DNA of 64,000 bases, from assembly GCA_020723405.1 (NCBI GenBank), contig DYIY01000004.1, forward strand, positions 124,001 to 188,000, in the 5' to 3' direction. The notes beneath the pieces were generated by a model that had not been told where the DNA came from, made no database searches, and worked only from the letters and a program-made list of their open reading frames with translations. Below are positions 58,188 to 64,000 of this stretch, piece after piece (the first letter of the stretch is position 1; every line of letters begins with the position of its first letter). This DNA comes from Thiobacillus denitrificans (lineage in GTDB: Bacteria; Pseudomonadota; Gammaproteobacteria; Burkholderiales; Thiobacillaceae). A program made the translations under genes and the position numbers.

Positions 58188-58834
58188 TGGCCGGGGACGC
58201 CCTCGCCGCCTGCACCGCCTGTCCCCGGCTGGCGGACTTCCTCGCGGCCGGCCGGACCAGCCATCCGGGCTACTTCTGCCGGCCCGTGCCGGCTTTCGGC
58301 GATGCCCGTCCCCGCCTGCTCATCGTCGGCCTGGCCCCCGGCTTCCACGGCGCCAACCGCAGCGGCCGGCCCTTCACCGGCGACCACGCCGGCCTGCTGC
58401 TGTACGAAACCCTGCACGCCTTCGGCTACGCCGACCGGCCCGAGTCACTGTCCGCCGACGACGGGCTCACCCTCACCGGCTGCCGCATCACCAACGCGGT
58501 GAAATGCGTCCCCCCGGCCAACAAACCGGAAACCGCCGAGATCCGCCGCTGCAACGGCTACCTGAAGCAGGAACTGGCCGACCTGCCCCAGGGCACGGCC
58601 CTCCTGGCCCTGGGCCAGATCGCCCACAAGGCCGTGCTCCAGGCCCTGGGCCTGAAGGACAAGGCCCACCCCTTCAGCCACGGCGCCGTCCATCGACTCC
58701 CCCCGGAGAGCGGCCCCGCCCGCACCCTCCACGACAGCTACCACTGCAGCCGCTACAACACCCAGACCCGCCGCCTCACCCCGGAGATGTTCCGGGCCGT
58801 GTTCCAGCAAATCGCCACCGCAAGGAGTGCCTAA
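58187..58834 (+). CDS. Uracil-DNA glycosylase, family 5 (UDGb)
   Basis: A 215-aa base-excision repair enzyme. The N-terminal cysteines (AACTACPRLADF, then YFCRPVPAFGD) belong to the [4Fe-4S] site, with others near CRITNAVKC. Motif A reads VGLAPGFHGANRSGRPFTGD, where GLAP(A/G) in place of GEAPG is the mark of family 5 UDGb. Motif B is HDSYHCSRYNTQTRRLT. These enzymes remove uracil, hypoxanthine and other deaminated bases. The ATG at 58187 overlaps the DUF2863 stop. The position next to uvrC gives two repair genes in one cluster. Confidence 0.92.
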   Translation: MAGDALAACTACPRLADFLAAGRTSHPGYFCRPVPAFGDARPRLLIVGLAPGFHGANRSGRPFTGDHAGLLLYETLHAFGYADRPESLSADDGLTLTGCRITNAVKCVPPANKPETAEIRRCNGYLKQELADLPQGTALLALGQIAHKAVLQALGLKDKAHPFSHGAVHRLPPESGPARTLHDSYHCSRYNTQTRRLTPEMFRAVFQQIATARSA

Positions 58835-58836
58835 CC

Positions 58837-59025
58837 ATGCCCGTCGTCACCATCAAGCTCGCCGGCAGCCTGACCCGGGAGCAGAAGAAGAAGATCGCCG
58901 AGGAAATCACCGACACCCTGGAACGCCACGCCCTCAAGCCCAAGCGCTACACCTACATCGCCTTCGAGGAACTGCCCGACGAGAACTGGGCCATCGCCGG
59001 CCAGCTGCTGGACGAGGACGACTGA
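58837..59025 (+). CDS. 4-oxalocrotonate tautomerase-like protein
   Basis: A 62-aa protein of the 4-OT family, which form hexamers with an N-terminal catalytic proline. Seen: MPVVTIKLAG (Pro2 becomes Pro1 after Met removal), the helix REQKKKIAEEITDTLERH and YIAFEELPDENWAIAGQLL. The usual arginines around positions 11 and 39 are not both obvious, so the substrate is open. ATG 58837 is preceded by AAGGAG 10 bp upstream. It sits between UDGb and uvrC, probably as an operon member. Confidence 0.88.
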   Translation: MPVVTIKLAGSLTREQKKKIAEEITDTLERHALKPKRYTYIAFEELPDENWAIAGQLLDEDD

Positions 59026-59031
59026 CCGTCC

Positions 59032-60831
59032 GTGGGCGACGCCTTCGACCCCAAGCCCTTCCTAGCCGGTCTGCCCAACCTGCCCGGCGTCTACCGCATG
59101 CTCGGCGACGCCGGCGCGGTGCTCTACGTGGGCAAGGCCCGGGACCTGAAGAAACGGGTGTCCAGCTACTTCCAGAAGACCGACCTGTCGCCGCGCATCC
59201 AGCACATGGTGGCGCGCATCCGCGACATCCAGACCACGGTGACGCGCACGGAAAGCGAAGCCCTGCTGCTGGAGAACAACCTCATCAAGGGCCTCTCGCC
59301 CAAGTACAACATCCTCTTCCGGGACGACAAGTCCTACCCCTACCTGCTCCTGTCCGGCCACGACTTCCCCCGCCTGGGCTTCTTCCGCGGCACGCCGGAC
59401 AAGAGCCACCGGGTTTTCGGCCCCTTCCCCCACTCCCTGGCGGTGCGCGAGAGCATCCAGATCCTGCAGAAGGTGTTCCGCCTGCGCACCTGCGAGGACA
59501 CGGTGTTCAGCAACCGCTCCCGGCCCTGCCTGCTGCACCAGATCCGCCGTTGCAGCGCCCCCTGCGTGGGCCTCATCGGCCCCGCCGACTATGCCCGGGA
59601 TGCGGAAAACGCCGCCCTGTTCCTGGACGGCAAGGACAACGAGATGCTGGCCGGCCTCACCAGCCGCATGGAAACCGCCGCGGCGAACCTGCGCTTCGAG
59701 GAGGCCGCCGTGTACCGGGACCAGATCCAGGCCCTCTCCCAGGTGCGGGCCCGGCAGTTCGTGGAAAGCCGCTCCAGCCAGGATGTGGACGTGATCGCCG
59801 CCGTGCAGAAGGGGGGCCTGGCCTGCGTGTACCTGACCATGGTGCGGGGCGGCCGCAGCCTGGGGGGCCGGGCCTTCTTCCCCAGCCAGGCGGAGGACAG
59901 CGACCCGGCCAGCCTGCTGGAAGCCTTCGCCGAACAGCACTACGCCGGTCACCCCATCCCCGCCGCCCTGGTCCTGTCCTGGGAGGTGGAAGGCCTGGCC
60001 GACACCCTCTCGGAACAGGCCGGCCGGCGGGTCCAGGTCATCGCCCATCCCCAGGAGGAACGGCGGATCTGGCTGGAGATGGCGCGCAAGAACGCGGAAC
60101 TGGCCCTGGCCACCCGGGAGGGGCTGCGGGAGAACCAGTCCCACCGCCTGGCCGCCCTCAACGAAGCCCTGGGGGAGTCGGGCATCGCCCGCATCGAGTG
60201 CTTTGACGTGAGCCACACCATGGGGGAGGCCACGGTGGTGTCCTGTGTGGTATTCGACAACGGCGCCATGCAGTCCTCGGAATACCGCCGCTTCAACGTG
60301 GCCAACCCCACCCCCGGCGACGACTATGCCGCCCTGCGGGACGCCCTGGGTCGCCGCTACGGCAAGCTGGCCGGGGGCGAGGGGAAATTGCCCGACCTGC
60401 TGCTCATCGACGGCGGCAAGGGCCAGCTCCACGTGGCCGTGGACGTGCTGGGCGAACTGGGCCTGGCCGACCTGCCCATGCTGGGCGTGGCCAAGGGCGT
60501 GGAGCGCAAGGCCGGCCAGGAACAACTCTTCCTGCCCGGGGAAGTGGAGCCCCTGCGCCTGCCCCCCGACCACCCGGGCCTGCACCTCATCCAGCAGGTC
60601 CGCGACGAGGCCCACCGCTTCGCCATCACCGGCCACCGGGCCCGGCGCGGCAAGGCCCGCACCCGCTCCACCCTGGAGGACATCCCCGGGGTGGGCGCCA
60701 GGCGCCGGCAGAAGTTGTTGCAGACCTTCGGCGGCCTGCGCGGCGTGGTGGACGCGGGAGTGGAGGAGCTGGCCCGGGTGGAGGGCATCAGCCGCGAACT
60801 GGCGGAAAGAATCTACCGGGAATTACACTAG
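59032..60831 (+). CDS. uvrC: Excinuclease ABC subunit C
   Basis: A 599-aa nucleotide-excision-repair nuclease. Domains: GIY-YIG (GVYRMLGDAGAVLYVGKARD, about 14-33), a Cys-rich HQIRRCSAPCVG, UVR motif (MLAGLTSRMETAAANLRFEE, about 205-225), RNase H-like part with ECFDVSHTMGEATVVSCVVF and LLIDGGKGQL, and two C-terminal helix-hairpin-helix units (LEDIPGVGARRRQKLLQTFG). All catalytic elements look intact. The start is GTG 59032, 6 bp after the tautomerase. pgsA follows, the same neighbour order as in many gamma- and betaproteobacteria. Confidence 0.97.
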   Translation: MGDAFDPKPFLAGLPNLPGVYRMLGDAGAVLYVGKARDLKKRVSSYFQKTDLSPRIQHMVARIRDIQTTVTRTESEALLLENNLIKGLSPKYNILFRDDKSYPYLLLSGHDFPRLGFFRGTPDKSHRVFGPFPHSLAVRESIQILQKVFRLRTCEDTVFSNRSRPCLLHQIRRCSAPCVGLIGPADYARDAENAALFLDGKDNEMLAGLTSRMETAAANLRFEEAAVYRDQIQALSQVRARQFVESRSSQDVDVIAAVQKGGLACVYLTMVRGGRSLGGRAFFPSQAEDSDPASLLEAFAEQHYAGHPIPAALVLSWEVEGLADTLSEQAGRRVQVIAHPQEERRIWLEMARKNAELALATREGLRENQSHRLAALNEALGESGIARIECFDVSHTMGEATVVSCVVFDNGAMQSSEYRRFNVANPTPGDDYAALRDALGRRYGKLAGGEGKLPDLLLIDGGKGQLHVAVDVLGELGLADLPMLGVAKGVERKAGQEQLFLPGEVEPLRLPPDHPGLHLIQQVRDEAHRFAITGHRARRGKARTRSTLEDIPGVGARRRQKLLQTFGGLRGVVDAGVEELARVEGISRELAERIYRELH

Positions 60832-60902
60832 GTCCCTGTCGCCCCCTCGCGGGGGTCATCCACGGAAATTCCAACCCCACGCCCAGCCCGGGGAACCCCT
60901 TG

Positions 60903-61481
60903 ATGCCCTTCAACCTGCCCAACACCCTCACCTGGCTGCGCATCGTCCTGATCCCCCTGTTCGTGGGCGTGTTCTACCTGCCCGACGGCTGGGTACCGCC
61001 CCACGCCCTCAACCTGACCGCCACCCTCATCTTTGCCCTGGCATCGGTCACCGACTGGCTGGACGGCTGGCTGGCCCGGCGCCTCAACCAGATGTCCGCC
61101 TTCGGCGCCTTCCTGGACCCGGTGGCCGACAAGCTCATGGTGGCCGCCGCCCTCATCGTCCTGGTGGACCTGGACCGGGCCAGCGTGGACGTGGCCCTGA
61201 TCATCATCGGCCGGGAAATCGCCATCACCGCCCTGCGCGAATGGATGGCCAAGCTGGGGCGCTCGGGCAACGTGGCCGTCTCTTTCATCGGCAAGCTCAA
61301 GACCACCTTCCAGATGATCGCCATCCTCATGCTGCTCTACCAGGATTCCATCCTGGGCTGGCCCTACACCCAGGTGGTGGGCCGCTGGTGCCTGTACCTG
61401 GCCGCCTTCCTCACCCTGTGGTCCATGTTCCATTACCTGTTCGCAGCCTGGAAAGCACTGAAAAACGAGCCGGCCAGTTGA
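60903..61481 (+). CDS. pgsA: CDP-diacylglycerol--glycerol-3-phosphate 3-phosphatidyltransferase
   Basis: A 192-aa inner-membrane enzyme of phosphatidylglycerol synthesis. The CDP-alcohol phosphatidyltransferase signature is complete: TDWLDGWLARRLNQMSAFGA followed by FLDPVADK (DGxxAR...GxxxDxxxD). About five membrane helices. ATG 60903 is used; the codon before it could be a TTG start. A small hairpin, CCCCC-TCGC-GGGGG, lies in the 71-bp gap after uvrC. The stop codon lies within the -35 box of the tRNA promoter. Confidence 0.96.
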   Translation: MPFNLPNTLTWLRIVLIPLFVGVFYLPDGWVPPHALNLTATLIFALASVTDWLDGWLARRLNQMSAFGAFLDPVADKLMVAAALIVLVDLDRASVDVALIIIGREIAITALREWMAKLGRSGNVAVSFIGKLKTTFQMIAILMLLYQDSILGWPYTQVVGRWCLYLAAFLTLWSMFHYLFAAWKALKNEPAS

Positions 61482-61505
61482 CAGAAAAAGTTCACTCCCT
61501 ATAAT
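61478..61505 (+). promoter_or_regulatory. Consensus sigma-70 promoter of the tRNA-Gly/tRNA-Cys unit
   Basis: TTGACA (61478-61483), a 16-bp spacer and TATAAT (61500-61505) match consensus exactly. The -35 box includes the stop codon of pgsA. The tRNA-Gly gene starts 17 bp after the -10 box. Confidence 0.92.
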
Positions 61506-61521
61506 GCGCGTTCACTTCGAC

Positions 61522-61597
61522 GCGGGAATAGCTCAGTTGGTAGAGCGCAACCTTGCCAAGGTTGAGGTCGCGAGTTCGAGCCTCGTTTCCCGCTCCA
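61522..61597 (+). tRNA. tRNA-Gly (GCC)
   Basis: A 76-nt cloverleaf with acceptor stem GCGGGAA / TTCCCGC, D arm with AGCTCAGTTGGTAGAGC, anticodon loop TTGCCAA (anticodon GCC), T arm GTTCGAGCC and encoded CCA. All stems pair. Confidence 0.98.
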
Positions 61598-61658
61598 GAT
61601 TCTCCGGGGAAAGCCACGCCGCTTTCCCCTTTTGGTTTCCAGGCCAAGATTTCATCGC

Positions 61659-61732
61659 GGCGCGTTAGCAAAGCGGTTATGCAGCGGATTGCAAATCCGT
61701 TTAGATCGGTTCGACTCCGGTACGCGCCTCCA
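61659..61732 (+). tRNA. tRNA-Cys (GCA)
   Basis: A 74-nt cloverleaf with acceptor GGCGCGT / ACGCGCC, anticodon loop TTGCAAA (anticodon GCA), T arm GGTTCGACTCC and encoded CCA after the discriminator T. It lies 61 bp after tRNA-Gly on the same transcript. Confidence 0.97.
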
Positions 61733-61750
61733 GATTACTCCCCGACGTCA

Positions 61751-61774
61751 AAGCCCGCATGCGCGGGCTTTTTT
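61751..61774 (+). terminator. Rho-independent terminator after tRNA-Cys
   Basis: AAGCCCGC-(ATG)-CGCGGGCTT followed by a run of T lies 19 bp after tRNA-Cys and ends the tRNA transcript. Confidence 0.92.
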
Positions 61775-61788
61775 CCTGGCGCCGACCG

Positions 61789-62070
61789 TCAACGCATGAA
61801 GAGTCCCGGGGGAAGCTTCAGCACCCCATCCCGGCAGGACGCATCCTGGATGTCGCCGCACACCCCGTCGAACCGGTAAACCTTGCCGTCCGACGTGGAC
61901 ACCCATTCGGGAATCTCGGTTTCGCGGAAGCAGCCCAGGCTTGAGCCCGCCGCAACGATGAAGGCGCATTGGCCGTCGCCCAGATCCACACGAATGCCGA
62001 CCCAGGACTGGTTGCCGTGCAGATCGAGTAAAACCGGGCACTCCTGGAACGACGGGTCGAGGCTGGCCAT
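61789..62070 (-). CDS. Hypothetical protein beside the tRNA genes
   Basis: A 93-aa soluble protein starting MASLDPSFQECPVLLDLHGN at ATG 62070, which has GGAGGAG eight bases upstream, a strong ribosome site. It appears all-beta, with WVGIRVDLGDGQCAFIVAAG, EIPEWVSTSDGKVYRFDGV and a cysteine pair (CGDIQDASC). No family recognised. It lies between tRNA-Cys and a gene-poor stretch, a typical position for acquired DNA. A much longer frame through the same region (to 62595) runs into tRNA-Phe and is not credible. Confidence 0.6.
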   Translation of the reverse strand: MASLDPSFQECPVLLDLHGNQSWVGIRVDLGDGQCAFIVAAGSSLGCFRETEIPEWVSTSDGKVYRFDGVCGDIQDASCRDGVLKLPPGLFMR

Positions 62071-62511
62071 GGCGACACTCCTCCGGGTGGTGGATGCCTG
62101 ATGGGGGGATTCCCCCCAATGCATTTGCCAGCAATTCCGAGCAACCTTGATGCCAACCCTGGGCACGCGGAAAACCAGCCGACCAGGCATGTCAAAGACC
62201 AGCCTACCTACCCCGTCGCCTTCGGGGAAAGCAGGCGCAACGGGACGCGGCATGGCATGTTGACTCCACCTGGATCGGCTTGCCTGCCGCCCAGGAGTCC
62301 ATTGGAATAACAGGGTGATCGTTCGATGCCTGCCGGATGTGTCGAGGAATCGCCAGGCTCCGAGGCGCATGCCAGAACGCACAAACCCGGACACCGGCAA
62401 CAAACGGCGGTCAACGTAGGTAAGGTTGGGGAGCACGGAAGCGTCGGGCATGACAGACCTGAGACCATGCCGAAACCCGCACCTGTACCAGTAGCCTGAC
62501 GGATACAGGCG
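62071..62511. other. Gene-poor stretch, possible mobile-element remnant
   Basis: This 441-bp stretch has no credible gene. It contains two similar direct repeats, AAACCAGCCGACC (about 62171-62183) and AAGACCAGCCTACC (about 62195-62208), separated by AGGCATGTCAA. Repeated GACCA...GTCAAA patterns of this kind resemble the multiple terminal repeats of IS21-family elements. No transposase frame remains. The identification is a guess based on the repeat pattern. Confidence 0.35.
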
Positions 62512-62544
62512 AAAAAAAACCAACCGGGAAAGGTTGGTTTTTTT
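62512..62544 (-). terminator. Terminator of tRNA-Phe (bidirectional)
   Basis: AAAAAAAACCAACC-(GGGAAA)-GGTTGGTTTTTTT is a symmetric stem with an A-run and a T-run, so it can end transcription from both sides. For the minus strand it lies 6 bp after tRNA-Phe. Confidence 0.9.
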
Positions 62545-62550
62545 GAATTC

Positions 62551-62626
62551 TGGTGGCCAGGGGCGGAATCGAACCGTCGACACGCGGATTTTCAATCCGC
62601 TGCTCTACCAACTGAGCTACCTGGCC
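62551..62626 (-). tRNA. tRNA-Phe (GAA)
   Basis: On the minus strand a 76-nt cloverleaf starts GGCCAGGTAGCTCAGTTGGT, has the anticodon loop TTGAAAA (anticodon GAA), T arm GGTTCGATTCC and ends with encoded CCA. All four stems pair. Confidence 0.98.
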
Positions 62627-62663
62627 GACGCGCCAGCCGTGAGCTGGCCGCGCGAAGTCGCGC

Positions 62664-62693
62664 ATTTAAGCGCGAAAGGCATGCCATCGTCAA
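62664..62693 (-). promoter_or_regulatory. Promoter of tRNA-Phe
   Basis: On the minus strand TTGACG (62693-62688), an 18-bp spacer and TTAAAT (62669-62664) precede the tRNA by about 38 bp. One mismatch in the -35 and two in the -10. Confidence 0.65.
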
Positions 62694-62783
62694 GGTATGG
62701 AGCGAACAGTCAGACAAGACGAAGTCACGAAACCGTCGCAATTCCTTCATCAAGGATTCTTGCCCGGACGGCAGAGTGGTGCC

Positions 62784-64000
62784 ATGTTGACCAGGGAAAT
62801 CGCAGTCCAGCAATTCTCCTCGCCGCGGCGTCGTTTGCGGGTTGCCGTGGTGACCGAAACCTATCCCCCGGAAATCAATGGGGTGGCCATGACCCTGGGG
62901 CTCATGGTGAAAGCTCTCCAGGCTCGGGAGCACCAGGTCCAGTTGATCCGTCCCCGGCAGCACGCCGCCGACTTCCCTCCCCAGGAGGAAAACCTGGAGC
63001 AGATTCTTCGCCCCGGGGTCCCCATTCCCCGCTATGCCGGCTTGAAAATGGGGTTGCCTGCCAAGTCCGCCCTGCATCGCCTGTGGTCTCTGCGCCGGCC
63101 TGACGTGGTGCACGTGGCCACCGAGGGCCCCCTGGGCTGGTCGGCGGTGGCAGTGGCCAACAAGCTGCGCATTCCGGTGGCCAGCGATTTTCACACCAAT
63201 TTCCACAGTTACAGCCGGCATTACGGCTTCGGTTGGCTGAAGAAACCGGTGATGAGCTACCTGCGCCGCCTGCACAACCAGTCCCGGGTAACCCTGGTGC
63301 CTTCCCAGAGCATCCGCCGGGATCTGGAGGCGGCGGGATACCGGAACGTGGAAGTGGTGGCCCGGGGGGTGGACACCCAGTTGTTCGATCCTGCCCGTCG
63401 CGACCGGCATCTGCGCAGGGAGTGGGGTGTGGAGGACGGCGGTCTGGCGGTGCTGCATGTGGGCCGTCTGGCACCGGAAAAGAATCTGTCCCTGCTGATC
63501 CGCGCCTTCGAAGCCATCGAAGCGATACGGCCCGACGCCCGACTCGTGATGGTGGGAGACGGGCCGGAGTTGCCCTTGTTGCGCCAGAACCATCCCCGGT
63601 TCGTTTTCCGCGGTGCCCGCCGGGGCGAGGATTTGGCCAGCCACTACGCCTCCGCCGATATGTTCCTCTTTCCCAGTCTGACGGAGACCTTCGGCAACGT
63701 CCTGCTGGAAGCCATGGCCAGCGGCCTTCCCCTGGTCTGCTTCGACTATGCAGCGGCGGCGGAACACGTCAAGCACGGCAGCAACGGACTGAAGGCCACG
63801 TTTGGCGACGATGCCGCATTTATCGAGGCGGCCCGGGAACTGATCCGGGATCCGGGCCTGCGGGACCGGGACATGGGCCGTGCGGCCCGGGAAAGTGCCC
63901 TGAACCTGTCCTGGGAGGACATCTTCAGCCGTTTCGAGAACGTGTTGCTGAACATCGTGGGGGAAAGCGAATCCCTCCAGGAGAAAGCCCTGTTCGGCCT
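62784..64000 (+). CDS. GT4-family glycosyltransferase (3' end outside the window)
   Basis: At least 405 codons, open to the right edge. Start ATG 62784. The N-terminal Rossmann half has LRVAVVTETYPPEINGVAMT, VHVATEGPLGWSAVAVANKL and SDFHTNFHSYSRHYGFGW; the C-terminal half has VLHVGRLAPEKNLSLLIRAF, MVGDGPELPLL and the nucleotide-sugar site FPSLTETFGNVLLEAMASGL with the E-x7-E arrangement. This is a retaining GT4 enzyme of the type that adds hexoses to lipids (compare PimB/MgtA/SqdX-like enzymes). Acceptor and donor are unknown. The PPEINGV element and the SDFHTNF loop support the lipid-linked subgroup, which remains inference. Confidence 0.9.
   Translation, partial: MLTREIAVQQFSSPRRRLRVAVVTETYPPEINGVAMTLGLMVKALQAREHQVQLIRPRQHAADFPPQEENLEQILRPGVPIPRYAGLKMGLPAKSALHRLWSLRRPDVVHVATEGPLGWSAVAVANKLRIPVASDFHTNFHSYSRHYGFGWLKKPVMSYLRRLHNQSRVTLVPSQSIRRDLEAAGYRNVEVVARGVDTQLFDPARRDRHLRREWGVEDGGLAVLHVGRLAPEKNLSLLIRAFEAIEAIRPDARLVMVGDGPELPLLRQNHPRFVFRGARRGEDLASHYASADMFLFPSLTETFGNVLLEAMASGLPLVCFDYAAAAEHVKHGSNGLKATFGDDAAFIEAARELIRDPGLRDRDMGRAARESALNLSWEDIFSRFENVLLNIVGESESLQEKALFG

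Overview
The window is GC-rich chromosomal DNA of a betaproteobacterium. Short hypotheticals that I associate with that class (DUF2863, CNP1-like, DUF3501, BtuM-type B12 permease) and the PPi-linked phosphofructokinase/H+-pyrophosphatase pair suggest Rhodocyclales or a close relative. This placement is by gene content only; no rRNA is present. Coding density is high and almost every gene has an intact frame.

Layout: (1) 1-16760, minus strand: the larger part of a contractile injection system locus of the extracellular (eCIS, phage-tail-like) type. Order of transcription: sheath, tube, a zinc-ribbon-like protein, a proline-rich protein, Pvc16-like cap, AAA+ ATPase, an 84-aa protein, Pvc7-like tube/adaptor, LysM/gpX-like, gpD-like hub, gpV-like spike, PAAR-like tip, gp25-like wedge, two large J-type baseplate proteins and the start of a tail-protein-I-like gene cut by the window edge. 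No capsid, terminase, lysis or integrase genes are seen. Two MITE-like C-rich repeat elements sit in the only two large gaps of the operon. (2) 17045-22776, minus: an exported conserved hypothetical, then a pyrophosphate-centred group: K+-independent H+-pyrophosphatase (hppA), PPi-dependent phosphofructokinase (pfp), adenylate kinase (adk) and two small unknowns. (3) 23081-23709: a Phd/PIN toxin-antitoxin pair behind a palindromic operator. (4) 23725-36561: a methyltransferase and HerA-like ATPase, the RhlE RNA helicase, DUF192, tgt, DUF898, an M48 peptidase, yajC-secD-secF, a beta-propeller exported protein and DedA. (5) 36565-41665: a CPA2 antiporter, then rubrerythrin, an Hdr-like Fe-S protein and DUF3501, with a Fur-family-like operator, and a CNP1-like protein. 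(6) 41730-47407: a cobalamin riboswitch in front of btuB-btuM-cobU-cobT-cobC-cobS, i.e. B12/cobinamide uptake and late-stage assembly. (7) 47393-54674: a diguanylate cyclase, kdsB, a FixL/FixJ-like two-component pair, a PilZ-like/Usp-like pair, a small Gly/His/Cys-rich exported protein and a methyltransferase. (8) 54789-61481: EI24 protein, acpS, nagZ, DUF2863, UDGb, a 4-OT-like tautomerase, uvrC and pgsA. (9) tRNA-Gly, tRNA-Cys and tRNA-Phe around a short gene-poor stretch that may be a decayed mobile element, and finally a GT4 glycosyltransferase that runs off the right edge.

The most unusual content is the eCIS locus, with its three poorly characterised accessory proteins and no visible cargo. 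Below it in interest are the repeat insertions (eCIS and yajC/secD), the PPi cluster with a terminator directly in front of pfp, and the Irr/PerR-like box in front of rubrerythrin.
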